Positions 46,936 to 58,555 are shown, counted from the stretch's first letter. The stretch: 64,000 nucleotides of DNA from Rhipicephalus microplus (GCF_043290135.1 NW_027464588.1:7105501-7169500); one strand, 5' to 3'. Notes: a model not told the origin generated them from the letters alone. Numbers and translations: made by a program.

Positions 46936-47770
46936 TTAACCTATCTCCCTAAATATCAGAGATGTCTTCAATCTCTGCAGATATCCCTTGTTGTCGGTTA
47001 TTACTATATCTTCTGCATACATCAATGCTGGTAATGACTGTTCAATGTGTTTCCCTTGCTTGGCAAAAAAGAGGCTGTATCCGAGTCGACTCTCCTCTAA
47101 CTTGGCTTCTAGTCTCTGGAGATACAGCATAAATAACAAAGTTGACAAGGGATATCCCGGTTTAAGCCCGCGTCGTATCTGAATAGGTTCAGATACCTGT
47201 TCTTCCCATTTGATAACTACTATGATACTTTTAAAAATGCCCTTTAGAAGATTAGGTATTCCATCTTCCACATCTAGTGTGTCCAGTATTCTCAACAAGT
47301 CTTCTTGAATCGCGCTATCGTAAGCTCCCTTGATATCTAGAAAAGTCAGTCACAGGGGCATATGTTCTTTTTCCGCTATTTTATTACAACGCATCAATGA
47401 AAACAGGTTGTCCTCCAACCTTCTTCGTTTACAAAACCCAATTTGTAGTTCTTCAACTCACCGTCGTTGTCCACCCATGGCTGTAAACTTTTCTTTACTG
47501 TCTTCATCACCAGCCTGTAAACTACTGATGCCACTGTTATGAGACGGTAGTAGTATATATCGGCTTTAGCGTCCTTTAGCCCCCTTTATAGATCATGCTC
47601 ATCTTGCTTAGCTTCCGCCCATCGGGGGCCTCACCATTCATTATTGCTTTGCTGGCTGCCTCTCTTAATGTTTGCTTAGAGTTTGGTCCTAGTTTCTTTA
47701 TCATCCATAATTCGGATGCCGTCAGGGTTTGTTGATGTGCTATTAGGAACTCTTTTTTTCTGCCATTTAC
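46936..47770 (-). pseudogene. CR1-like ORF2 copy 2: reverse transcriptase
   Basis: LRILDTLDVEDGIPNLLKGI, then RRGLKPGYPLSTLLFMLYLQ (normally RQGCPLSP, so altered), and a catalytic box reading LMYAEDIVITDN in place of YADD. The upstream fingers segment is in another frame (47576-47773, ending MSMIYKGG). Two changed motifs make an active enzyme very unlikely. Confidence 0.8.
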
Positions 47771-48057
47771 CACTTTCGTTGTCCCAGGGGAGCCACTCAG
47801 CTAATTGGTCCATCCTCATCTGGTACGGTGCATGCAGCGCTGTCTTAGTGTTTAAATTTTTCTGTCATCATTGTTATTATAAATTCCATTGCCTCATCCC
47901 CTTCTAGTCTGACCCCTTTAACTGAAGTTAAAAACCTCTATTTATGCTTGTCTTATTACTCAGAGAATTGAGATGGTTCCAAAAGTTTTCAGCTGCCTTT
48001 CTAACCTTCCTATTTACTTCCGCCAATCATTCGGCCCCCTTCTTATCTTTTCACTGA

Positions 48058-49046
48058 TCAAATTTGGTGCTTCCTTCTGGAGCTGAAAAAATTATCCCAC
48101 TTTATTTTCACATCATCTTCCGGTTCACCCCTCTGGTTAGCATACCTGTGTTCCCTGGAAGCTTCCTGACGTCTTACTATGGATCCCTTACCTTCATCAT
48201 CACGCCAGCTCTTGGGCTTGTGTCTGCTTTTCCCGGCTGATTTGACTCGTACCTTAGTAAGCTCTAACTCAAACTTTCGAGTTATATTTGTGTACGTCCA
48301 CTTTGCTTTAATATCCTCGGTGATTATTTCCTCAATCTCTTTAGCTGCTATTTTTATTTGCATTTCTGAATAAATAGTACCGTGTGGTTGCTCGTAATGC
48401 CACCTTTCCAATTTCTTTTTTCCCCAAAACTCAGCTTGATAGGTTTGTGATCACTGCCTAAGCTTCGTGACCCAAATTCGTCTATGTTCATTACCCTTAG
48501 CCGATCATACATTCTATGTGAAATTATTGCGTAATCTATTGTCGACTGCAGCCTTCCCACCTCCCATTTTATCTGCCCTTCGCATTTCTCGGTGCTGTTG
48601 CAAATAATTAAATCATGCCTTTCACACACAACTATTTGCATTCTGCCTGTTGGATCAGTATATCCAACCATATCTTCTATGTGTGCATTAATATCTCATC
48701 ATATAAATACTTCAAACTCTTCTCCTAGTTCGTCAAAGTCATTTCCTCTGCAGTGCATCATTTATTGTCTTTCCTCTCTGCCTTTTGCCCCTCTCCACAA
48801 GTATACAAAACCGAGGAGCGTCACTTGCCCTGTCACTTTTCCTTTTAGCCATAAATTTTTCTTGCATGCCTGCTTGACCCTTTGCCAGTCTGTACTTTTA
48901 TGAATGAACGTTCCAATACCACCCCCCCCCCTTTCAGCGCCCATCTGTTCTATTAAGATACTCCCGCTTGTAGTCCGGATGGTTAGGAGGTTGTTCCATG
49001 CCCCTAAGATGTATTTCTGCAAAATCATATACCATCGGCCTCTCAT
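48058..49046 (-). pseudogene. CR1-like ORF2 copy 2: endonuclease and linker
   Basis: Frames read GTFIHKSTDWQ and VTLLGFVYLW (endonuclease N-terminal half, 49046-48762), DMVGYTDPTGRMQIVVCERH, TIDYAIISHRMYDRL and SRSLGSDHKPIKLSF (SDH motif intact, 48671-48354), then a basic linker with KSRHKPKSWRDDEG (48411-48058). Stops separate the pieces. Confidence 0.8.
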
Positions 49047-49279
49047 TCCTTAGCTGTTCTTCTACGTTGTCTCACTCCAGCCTATTCCTGCCACCCTGCA
49101 TGTTAATACACCCTACGTGCGAATTGGCTCGGCCCTCATGTCTACGTCGACTTCTGCCCCGGACTCTACGTGTCATAAATATTGATGCGTCTTTGGAATC
49201 ATTTGTGTCTATACCACCTGTAAAAGAACTCTCTTGGTTGTTTTCCTCGATACTAGCTATCCTGCACCCCTAAGGGCCT

Positions 49280-50290
49280 GTGTGCCCCCAAAAAAGCTAC
49301 TGCGCGTCTTGCAAGTCACTAAGCCACCTCATGGCCTAGCCTTCTATCGAAATGAATTCTGTCTCGTTGAAAACCACCCCATCCATGCATCTCTCTGTTT
49401 ATTTCCACAACCTCAAAGCCTTTCTTTCGACTCATCCGTCATATCTCTTGGCTTGCGTTGACAACCACTCTTTGCAGGTTGCCGTCACGCACCGGTACCT
49501 CCGGTATCGTGCATATCACTACCTGTACCTGGGGGAAATGGTGCACATATCATCGAATCCTTTTGCCAGTGTGGTCGCTAGTCCTGCCGTATCTTCATTT
49601 AAGACATCACTTAAAACACCCGATTTTATCACTAGGTTTCGTCTATCAGCTGTAGTCTTCAGTCTTGCGCTCGCTTGCTTCATGTCTGCTTCCAGCTAGC
49701 GTCCTGGAAACATTCCTACTGCGACCTTTTTGTCACCTCTTGCCCTTTCTTTGATTGCTTCTGCGCATCGATTTCAATTGTAGTGCCCAGCGATTATCAC
49801 GTGCTGTGATTTTTCAGCTGGAGCATCCTGCACCGGGGGGGGGAGGTGTCTCTTGCACCAGCGACGCCAGCTGCTGTGTCCCCTCCCAGCCCCACTACTA
49901 CTTCGCTGAAGCTAGCTTTTGTGACCATTGCACCGACAGAAGCTGTTTTTTCCCCAAACTTGCTTGCTCTTTCTTCTCCGCCGTTCTGGTTGCCGGTCCC
50001 CTACCGTTCTCTCCGTCGGCCCCTCCTTTGCTCATCTTCGCTAGTGCCTTCTCGGTGGATTTGAGCCTTTTTCTCAGCCTTCGTTTTCTCTTACTCTGTC
50101 GCCAACGCGATCTCCAGCTCAGTGATTCTCATCAGCAGTTCACTCTGGACAACCATCATTTTCTCCAATTTTTTTTATCGATTTCACATTGTCTACACTT
50201 GGCGGCAGCCTCAACTTCATTTGCGTCTGCACTTGGGTCTATTTTCAAACCCACTCTCCATCGTGAACATTTTATAGTCTTTTTAACCAT
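49280..50290 (-). pseudogene. CR1-like ORF1 copy 2: coiled coil and SGNH/esterase-like domain
   Basis: On the minus strand an A/E/K/R-rich helix (AEMRITELEIALATE) is followed by QHVIIAGHYN, where a GDSN-type nucleophile block is expected, and by VIKSGVLSDVLNEDTAGLAT, in the position of the GxND block of SGNH hydrolases. CR1-group ORF1 proteins are known to carry such an esterase. Both motif residues are changed and several stops are present, so this is a decayed domain. Assignment is by pattern only. Confidence 0.5.
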
Positions 50291-51824
50291 GTCTTTTTGA
50301 CACCAATTGTTATTATGAATTGTCCCAATCGATAATTACTGAACACGGCATACGACATACCATGCCCTACGAAAAAAGGAAGTCTAAGCTCTACTACACA
50401 AGTTTGCGTGTTCGGTGTACCTGCACCTCTCCCACGAGGTGGCAAGAGGAAAAACACAAACGCACACACAAACAAGTAAATACCTGGAGACTAACTCCTA
50501 AAACGCCGTTAAATGTTATAAGTGTTACAAAGGTTTTAACTGTTGCCTAATAGTTATAAAGCAAGCTCGAAACATGCAAAACCACTTATCGGCGCAGTCA
50601 ATCAGGAGCGTCCAAAAAAACACGTCCATTCACCGTGCCAGTCCAAACTGAGTGGGGTAAGGGTAAGGGCGTCACCTAGAGTTGTGTTAAGGCGTTGACA
50701 AAATCGCATTTCAACGAAACACACTGAATGGTATGAATGCTTAGAAACGACGCGTTGAAAAAACTAATGGCAGATGCGATGGCCATATTGCTTTGCCGCT
50801 CTATACCAAGAACATGAAAGGACAGTGGTAGATATAAGTGACGTATTTTTAAAAGCGTACAAAACATATGACTATGGCACAGGGGATAGTGTGCCCAGAA
50901 TATGTTGTCCTAAACCTAGGGGTGATGGTTTCAATTGTCATTAAAAGAATATTTTTTTTTCGTTTTCTGATTGTGAATATTTTTTTCGAAGTCATTTCCG
51001 TGACGTAAATACGTCACTGAAATCTTAGTCGACCCCGGCATAAAACTCTTTTGTGTTAAAAAACAACCCTTATAGTAAACGCTAACTTGAAAGGAAAAGC
51101 ATGGCGACAACCTCTTATTGTCAAAGATTGCTGCTGCTGCAGTTCTATTCCAGTACAGTTTGAAATCTATGAGTGGGCAGAGTAGAAATCGGGAAATAAG
51201 TGTACTAGTGGAGTATGCGTATCAATTTAAAAGTTGAGTATGTCGAGATTAGTCCGGCAAGATCACACAAGAAACATTTTCTTTGGCGTATCTAGACACA
51301 TGAGAAGCACCAACTGGGAACTGAAGTAAAAGATTAAGGTCACATGAACCCAGCGCTTTCGTCTTTATTTCCGCAAGCACGCTTTCTGTCAGCTTAGTGT
51401 CGCTTGCGCGCTTATCACGGGGCCTCAACCACATAAAGAAATCGCATAAACAGTGGTCTCAGACAATAATGTCAAGTTTTCACTCGCGATAACTATTCTA
51501 CTATGTAACCTATTCTTCGAGTTTCATCCGTTCATAACTGTATCACCCTGAGATTCACGCCATATCATACATAGTGCGTGAAAATATTTAAATCATAACT
51601 ACAGTAACTAGTATTTTGTTCATTCAGTGCTGTTTGGGCTAGAAAGTGAGGTCATTACTAATCGCCTGTTTACGTGCAGGGGTTGAATCACTCATTCATT
51701 ATTCAACTCATTCAGACTCACAATAGTCTGTTCTGGCCATGAGCTTGAGTCCAAGGTAATCCTGTTGAGAAAAAAATTTGTGAGTCCAGGTTCTAGTGAG
51801 CCCTGAATGAGAAAGATTTTTTTA
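50291..51824. other. Intron 3 sequence, no feature recognised
   Basis: AT-rich. Small low-complexity T/A runs only. Confidence 0.5.
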
Positions 51825-51864
51825 TTGTGAAGCATTTCTTATCAAAGTACAGTGACATTGAGCG

Positions 51865-51899
<35 letters not shown>

Positions 51900-52545
51900 T
51901 ATACAATCTCCGACTTTTAGCTCTCCAAGCAGTTTAAATGATGGTATCAATACCAAAACTGGTATGCGATATTACGACTATATGACGAGTATATATAACT
52001 AATCATAACATGAAAACCTATAGCTATGTCATGAATGTCATAATTTAGATTACATGCTTTTGCTGCTCTTGCGGTGGTTTCGTTCACATGACACATTGCA
52101 AAACTGGTAGGGTATGACATAACTGCATGACGAAGATCCTAACCTGGAAATCGTGACATGCATATCATGAAAGTCATGGCTAAACTCTCCGCTCGTGTTG
52201 CACTCGCACTTGTTTCGCTTACTTCACATATACCAAATTTAGTATCACGCCACGTGAGCAGACTACGAAAGTAAATGCCACGCCCAGACATGATAATCAT
52301 GACATGCGTGTCATGTAAAACATGAATACTTGCCATGCTCATAGCGCACTCAGGGCCGTTAAGCTAGATCAACATATACCAAATTTGGTATCAAGTGGTG
52401 TGAATTGACAGCGAAGGTAAATGAGACGTCTAAATATAGCAATGATGGATGGAAGTCGGGTAGTGCATAATTTACGTCCTTTTGATAACGTTGGTTTGGT
52501 TTTAAAGTGAGATATTGACCTTCCTTGTTAGTGCTTCGCATGTTA
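51825..52545 (+). mobile_element. TIR-type element of the 147-bp repeat family, in intron 3
   Basis: Begins tgtgaagcatttctta, then a (TATC)n run (51865-51899), then sequence matching the 54.6-kb copy (tttagctctcc, taccaaa..tggtat, cgttcacatg, caaatttggtat). It ends at gtgcttcgcatg near 52531-52542, the inverted counterpart of the start. It stops about 90 bp before exon 4. No coding capacity. Confidence 0.72.
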
Positions 52546-52632
52546 TCGGTTCCCACTGTACGGGGGATCTGCTATTTTTTAAGGAGTCTGAATGAGCTAC
52601 ACATTCTTTTGTCGATCTATGTTTACGTGCAG

Positions 52633-52782
52633 TGCCAGTCGACAGTGGCGACATTCCTGACATGTTCACTCGCCGTCCTGAAAGGCCTGGCAATTGACGG
52701 TCTCTGGGACCCTTCCCACATCGCCCTCCTCTACGCTGGAGCGCTGGCCGCTGTCAACACCGCCAGTCTCTTTCTCAGTTGC
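52633..52782 (+). CDS. SLC41-like transporter, exon 4
   Basis: Acceptor tttacgtgcag; donor gtattt from 52783 (weak). 50 codons, phase 0 at both ends as drawn. It encodes CQSTVATFLTCSLAVLKGLA (transmembrane helix), a short loop IDGLWDPSH, and IALLYAGALAAVNTASLFLS (next helix). SLC41 proteins have (V/C)Q(A/S)TVV..LAA here directly after NLALIQ, and exon 3 ends ALLQ. The reading frame stays open past the donor to a stop at 52809-52811. The junction to exon 5 is out of phase. Confidence 0.88.
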
Positions 52783-54023
52783 GTATTTGTTTTACGTAGC
52801 ATCAATCACTGAAGAACTGCATATGGGAGCAGGGGACAAAAACAAGTAATGCGATGGTGAAGCATTTAAAAATATTCTTGAGAAGTTTAGAAATTCACAC
52901 ATAAATATTGAGTTGACAAAACTAGAAATAGGCACGGTGTGTTACAAAACATGAACAAATTTCAAAAGCGAGCGAATTCGTAGGCATCAAGAAATGAGGA
53001 ATATTGTTGTGATGACACACAAGTGAAAATGCACATACATATTTCGGTGCTCTATTTCAGGGCCCACAGAATTGTATACCACAGGCGTTTAAAACTAATA
53101 AAACTAGAAGGCACGATAGGAGCTGAATTATAAGGACGGAAAACTGTATTATGACTCATTTCGACAATGGGCTTTTAACACACTAGATTGATATTTTGAA
53201 CATTATTCACAGAGGCATATGAATCGACTGGCTTACTTTATCGGGAGCTTTCTCGCTGTACAAACGGTCACGCTTCCTCAAGATGATAGAGTAAAGTGTT
53301 AATCATCCATGTTCTGTCATATGTGCGTATATATTTTGTAATATTCATGTGCACATAATTAGTGGATCCATTATTATTGCAATACTTCACGTATGTATGC
53401 AGGACGTTTGAAAAGTACGTCCAATGTTATTCAAAGATCCGCAAAGTACGCTATTTGCTCATTGTCTTTTCTGTAGCCAAAAGTATTTTAGAAGGGTTGA
53501 AAACATCATTTGGAACAGTACTTAGGAAACTTACATTAATCACCATTTCAATTAGCGGACTCAAGCAGTTAGGTGAACTGGATGAATTGTCCTTGATGTG
53601 AAGAGCTCATTGCTGCTTTTGCTATTTCGAAAAAAGGGCCTCTTGTAATAACTATGCAGGTCACATACCCACACAAAGTAGTCGGTAGATGGCTGATATA
53701 CCGCTCCCTCATTTCGGTTTCACTGTTTCGCGATTCGTATTTGGTTTCCCCGCCGAATCGGGAATATTTTCATTTATTTGCAGTTAATATTACAGGTTGT
53801 TCTTGTAAAATCTCAATGCGGCCATCGGCTTTTTGGATAAAGGGCTTAAATTGTGCGTTTTGGCCTAACTGTCCAACTACAGTAGGTAAAAAGCAAATAA
53901 TTTTATTGCCAATTTACTGTTTCAAATAATATCTTCAACCCTCTTGAGTTGCCTGCCGCTACAGAAATACCAATTGTGAAGACAGCGAGCAAATAGCGCC
54001 TTTTCATGAAATTTTAGGGGGAC

Positions 54024-54057
<34 letters not shown>

Positions 54058-54452
54058 CCGAACTTTTACTAGAATGTTTTTTTTTTCTGAAAATAAACTT
54101 AGCACGTGGATTTGACAGTGTGAGCTCAACTACATATCACTGAACAAATGAAAAAAAACGTTGAATACCTGTAGGGAAAGCTTTTTGTTTTAGAAATATT
54201 GCTTCGCAAGGGTGCAGGGTTAAGTCAATCACACGACATAGAGATTCCCTTCACTGATTTTTAATAAACTCATCCGAGCACAGTAGTTACTTGAACAAGG
54301 AAATGTCAACAACGGCTCGCTTCAGTCACATTGTTTGCAAATGAAATATTTACGAAAATTCATCTACATGCTGCCCTATGAAATATATCAAGCTGATGTA
54401 CCGTACTCTGAAAGAGCACTTTTTCAATTCCTGTTTTTTTTGTTCACGCAAG
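52783..54452 (+). other. SLC41-like intron 4
   Basis: 1670 nt, AT-rich, with a (TA)n tract at about 54026-54056. No extra exon that would fix the exon 4/5 phase was found by eye. Confidence 0.6.
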
Positions 54453-54598
54453 CTTCGTCATGTCCACGGTCGTGGTGCTGTCCACCAAGTGCGAGAAAAA
54501 CCCGGACAACATCGCGCCGGCCATCGCGGCTTCGTTCGGCGACCTGACCACGCTGTTCCTGCTCACCGGCTACTCGTCTTTAATGCTGTACCATCCGT
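54453..54598 (+). CDS. SLC41-like transporter, exon 5 (PDNIA..GDL motif)
   Basis: A T-rich tract and acceptor cacgcaag precede; donor gtgcgt follows from 54599. It encodes FVMSTVVVLSTKCEKNPDNI then APAIAASFGDLTTLFLLTGY. N-P-D-N-(I/V)-A-x-P-I-A-A-S-(L/F)-G-D-L-x-T-L is the best-kept SLC41 signature, in the cation pathway. The exon begins with one base of a split codon and ends with one base (T) that joins AT of exon 6 to make Tyr, giving Y-LAPLV, as expected (YLTPLV in vertebrates). Its start phase does not fit the end of exon 4. A TIR element begins 24 nt after the exon. Confidence 0.92.
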
Positions 54599-54664
54599 GT
54601 GCGTCTTTGCCACGGTCACTTTAAATGCGAAGCATTTCTTAGCGAAACTCGGTGACTTTGAGCA

Positions 54665-54702
<38 letters not shown>

Positions 54703-55325
54703 GCCATCTACGACATTTAGCTCTCCTGGCCGTTTCGAGTATCGATACCAAACTTGGTATTGCATAACATGACTATAAGAAGAACTTATCTGAATAGCCA
54801 TAACATGAAAATCATATAATGTGTGTCATGAATATCAGGATTTACATTTCATGGTCCTGCAGCTCTTGCGGTGGTTTCGTTCACATGGCTTCTTGAAAAA
54901 CTGGTATGGCATGACATGATTGCATGGCAAACACAAGGGACAGGCCCTAACATGAAAACATATGTGTGTCATGTAACAACATGACTATATACCATGCTCA
55001 TGATGCCAGAGTGAAGGCGCCAATACATTTCGACGCGAAGCGGTGTGCGTGCTCTCTGGCGTTCATTTCGTCGCGTCACGCCGGCGTTGCCACGCCAGGC
55101 ACTGGTGCTGCCATATGCTCGCAGGCACGCATCGCGTTGTATCGCTTTGACGCATGTGCGTTTCAGCGTGTTCGGCATCCCTCCGTCACAAAAAGAGGGA
55201 GACGCAGTGTTTTCTAGATAACGCATCGGCACGAAATGCAGCATGCCGCATTTTACACCCGTTGCCGTCGGGCTGCACTGACGGACGCTGATCGCGCCGG
55301 TCGCGCCTGGCGTCAGACTATAGAT

Positions 55326-56481
55326 GGTGGTAAAAAACATTTATTTGAGAAAAAGTCTATCTAGAGAGTGCCGACATGGCCCATCGGCGTGCTAGAGTGG
55401 CCAGACCCTATTTCTGGACGCCAGTGGAGCTGGAAGCTGCCCGTGCGCGCTCCACCAAGGAGCGTTGCGCAGCCAAGGTAGAGCAGCCGAGCATGTGCTC
55501 CTCCCAAGCCTCTTTTGTTGGGATAGGAAAAGGGGATGAAAAAGGAACGTGATCAATTGGGCACGATGCTACGACGTGATAGGTGTCGGCGAGGACATGA
55601 CAGGTCGAGCAGGTGTCATTGATTTCCGGCAAAAAGTGCCTGGCGACCGCCGGACTGATAAAGGTGTTCGTCTGCAGGCGGCGTAGCAGTCGTTCGTCCG
55701 TTTTCTCCAAACCGCGTGCGGGGTCCGGGTTGAGGCGGCGCGAAGCCCGGAAATGAGCCAAAATTTCGCGAAAGCGGGTCAGGTTGGTATTGCCAGATTC
55801 CGTCTCGGGACATGGAGGGGCAACGGGCCGGACAGGACAAGCGCGGGCAGCGGCATTTGCCGCCTCGTTGCCGGGCAGGCCCGAGTGGCCTGGGGTGCAG
55901 ACTATACGAATGGGATGAGGGTTAAAGCGCCAAGAGGCTGCCTGTAGTAGGCTAGCCGCCAGCGGGGCAACAGAACCCTGAAGGTACTGAAAACAGGCCG
56001 AGCGCGAGTCCGTCAGGATGGTGCGTGAGGCAGGGTGAGAGGCGGCCAAAGCTATGGCAACCTCTTCAGCGTGCGTTACTGTGCCTGCTCGAAAGGAGAG
56101 GCCATAAACGTGTTTGCCCTCTGTAATCACGGCAGCCGTAAAGTACCCGAGGGGGAGGGACCCGAGACGTCCTCGTAGAAAACACCAGGACGATCGGAGT
56201 GTCGCGTACGAAGGGCCGCGGCGCGTGCTAGTCTACGGCCGGGATGAAGGTCGGGGTTCATATTACGGGGTAGAGGTTCCACCCATAGCTTTTGACGCCA
56301 GAGCTCTGGTATTGGCTGCAGAGGGTCTTAGTCAGATATCGGGTTAAGGCCAAGTCTGTGTAGAAGACGGCGCCCTGAAGGCGTCTGCGACAGTCGATTG
56401 ATTTGGTTAACGCGATGAGCATCGCGCATCTCTGCAAAGGTGTTGTGTACCTCCAGAGCCGCGAATCGGCTGTTGGAAGTT
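55326..56481 (-). mobile_element. I-like LINE, 5'-truncated 3' end with target-site duplication
   Basis: The insert is flanked by agactatagat (55315-55325) and aggctatagat (56482-56492), an 11-bp duplication with one mismatch. It holds the thumb, RNase H and C-terminal domain on the minus strand and ends with a caaataaatg signal close to the left border. It is related to, but distinct from, the I-like LINE at 12-18 kb. Confidence 0.85.
55408..56480 (-). pseudogene. I-like LINE ORF2 fragment: thumb, RNase H, C-terminal H-C domain
   Basis: First piece (to about 56328): FAALEVHNTFAEMRDAHRVN and QINRLSQTPSGRRLLHRLG. After a frame break, RNase H reads HAEEVAIALAAS (Glu), ILTDSRSACFQY (Asp) and IVCTPGHSGLPGNEAANAAA (His block intact). 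The C-terminal part has CSTCHVLADTYHVVASC, the C-x2-C...H...C motif. A stop at 55410-55408 ends it. The first RNase H Asp region is in a broken frame near 56.2 kb. Confidence 0.86.
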
Positions 56482-56921
56482 AGGCTATAGATCGCTCGCG
56501 TTTTTCTAACGTAGCGTCGCTGTACCCATCGGGTTCGCGTCAATGCTACAATGGAGTATAATGGGCCCTTCATGATGCGCTCGCGGTCGTTGTGCTAGCT
56601 CTACCTATACCAAATTTGGTGTTACGTGACGTCAATGAATGACAAAATATATGACTGGTCTAAACATAATAATCCTGACCGGCGTGTCATGTAAGAGCAT
56701 CACAACCTACCACGCTCATAGCGTGCTCACCACCGTTTCGCTAGCTCCACATATACTAAATTTGGTATCCTGTGACGTCAATAGATGATGAAGGTAAACG
56801 ACACATCCAAACATGATAGTCATGACACGGAAGTCATAGAAGGCATCATTTGCCTTCAACTCGTCACGTTGTGCTGATTTCAAAGTGACATATTAACCTT
56901 TCTCATTCATGCTTCGCATTT

Positions 56922-57566
56922 CATCATTTCCCCTTGTACGTAGGATCGGCCAACTTTTATCAGCAATGTAACGACCAGGTCTTGCAAAAGTATTGTAAAG
57001 CCTGTTGATATGCGTTCTTGTGAAAGTTACACTACGCTTGTTTACTGCGCACACGCTTACGTGCTTGCCGCCGTGCTTCAGGTGTTCGAATAAGTTTCGG
57101 GCCCACTTGCTATAAGAATAGTTAATATCAATTGATCACAATGTTTACTATACTGACACCATTGGTGCTGATGGTGAAAGTTGTGATATTATACGCGTAG
57201 GCTTCAGACACAAGTGCGACCGCTCTGTGCTAAGTTTTGCGTTCGTTCAGAACACGAGCTGTGGGTGGATTGGGCCACTTGACGTTGATAGTATATAATT
57301 AAAAGTGCCAGAGCTAGTAGACAAGAAAGTGTTGCAAACAAAGGCCAGCAGTTATTCACTAAAAGCTGTGTGCATCAGTTGCGCATAACTTCAAAAGTCT
57401 TGCCGTATCAATATTACTGGTTTTATCTACGTACAATACAGCTTTCTTTTATCTCTTTTTATTGTGTGCTCCCTTCTGTTCATGCGCGGTTGCACCACGA
57501 GGCAGCACCGACTGACCCAACTTCCCACACCTCTGCATACAATATGCGCTTGACGACCATACGCAG
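56922..57566 (+). other. SLC41-like intron 5, right part
   Basis: No repeat or exon seen before exon 6. The last 180 nt are open in several frames, but none matches the transporter. Confidence 0.55.
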
Positions 57567-57702
57567 ATCTGGCGCCGCTGGTGATCGCGTTGTGCCTGCT
57601 CCTGCTGCCAATGTGGATAGTTCTGGCCCGACGCAACACCGTCTCCCGGGAAGTGCTGCGCATCGGGTGGCTGCCAATTATTATCGCACTCACGGTCTCG
57701 AG
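57567..57702 (+). CDS. SLC41-like transporter, exon 6
   Basis: Acceptor ccatacgcag and a strong donor gtaagt from 57703. Reads, after the split Tyr codon, LAPLVIALCLLLLPMWIVLA then RRNTVSREVLRIGWLPIIIA and LTVS, with two bases left over. SLC41 proteins have Y-L-T-P-L-V, a helix, (A/x)K/R, then a helix starting GW(F/L)P(I/V)I. The correct frame is not the longest ORF here; an overlapping 143-codon frame (57370-57801) is a shadow. Confidence 0.9.
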
Positions 57703-57908
57703 GTAAGTGAGCAGAGAACGCACCCATTGCTCATTAGGAAAGCGAGTGTTACACTCGAAGCTTTTGCGTTAATTCAGGTGAAATTTCTTTCCGTAATCTA
57801 GGTCTAAATCGGCTTTCCTTGCTGCTACTTTTGCTATTCTGTCTACCAACGCCATTGCATAGCATTGGCAGCAGGCCCTACTGCGGAGTTCTACTTGCTG
57901 AGTAAATC

Positions 57909-58113
57909 AGCTGCTGACTGGCAGGTCGTGGGATTGATTGCCGGCTGCGGTGGCTGCATTGTCGGTGAAGCCGAAAATGCAGAAGGCCCACGTGCTGATA
58001 TTTCTATGCACGTAAAAGAACCCCAGGTGGTGGATATTTTTTGAGTCCTCCCCTGCAGAGTCTCTAATAATCATATGGTGGTTTTGGGGCTCTGGATACC
58101 ACATATCATTCAA
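57909..58113 (+). mobile_element. Ruka-like SINE, truncated and diverged, in intron 6
   Basis: Reads ctggcaggtcgtgggattga, then cacgtaaaagaaccccaggt, gagtctctaataatcatatg and ggtggttttgggg. The A-box part is missing and the body is diverged from the 22.6-kb copy. Confidence 0.8.
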
Positions 58114-58555
58114 GCATTTGCAGCAGTCTCTAGGTTATTCTGTACGAACCCATTTTATGGGTTCATTCTATGTTGTTTTGTTCTCTATTTCTTTTTAGGT
58201 ATTGTATGTAGCAATTTAATTTGTCTTCTACCTGCAGTGATGTGGCATTCGATAAAAAAATTGTTAATAAATGAATAAACCCTGAAATAACTAAACAAAA
58301 CGGGTAAACAATAAAAGCACAATAAACGAAAGTAAATAAAAGTAAAAGCAGTCCACATTTCAGATATTCAACATTTGCCTTGTCACCTCTAATACTGTGT
58401 TGTAAACAAGGATGATTGAATAGAATTTCGTAAAAGCAATGTGAATTATTCTAAGAGGCTCCAAGTTTAATTACCCGACAATTTTTAAAGCTCTTCGTAC
58501 GAAACCTCCCTAATAGAAGTTGCTAGCAACATTTATTGCCAATGGGTTTTTGCAG

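Larger units (their letters stand above)
45836..50290 (-). mobile_element. CR1-like LINE, copy 2, with ORF1 and ORF2, decayed
   Basis: The reverse strand reads, in order: ORF1 with coiled-coil and an SGNH/esterase-like region (about 49.4-50.2 kb), endonuclease (about 48.4-49.1 kb), linker (48.06-48.41 kb), RT (46.9-47.8 kb) and C-terminal Cys/His domain to about 45.9 kb. The 3' hairpin (ggtggcttgagccacc) and following gatctaatgggtatagc match the 3' end of copy 1. There are many stops and frameshifts. Confidence 0.85.
54623..56921 (+). mobile_element. TIR-type element of the 147-bp repeat family, in SLC41 intron 5, split by a LINE
   Basis: Perfect 13-bp terminal inverted repeat: aaatgcgaagcat (54623-54635) and its complement atgcttcgcattt (56909-56921). 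A (TATC)n tract (54664-54702) sits just inside the left end. The inner part matches the element at 4.39-5.78 kb in reverse, and contains an I-like LINE fragment at 55326-56481. Excluding the LINE, the element is about 1.14 kb. It encodes no transposase. Confidence 0.78.

Noticed and set aside
57370..57801. 143-codon plus frame
   Set aside because: Overlaps SLC41 exon 6 in a different frame. The frame with LAPLVIALCLLLLP and correct splice phase is the real one.
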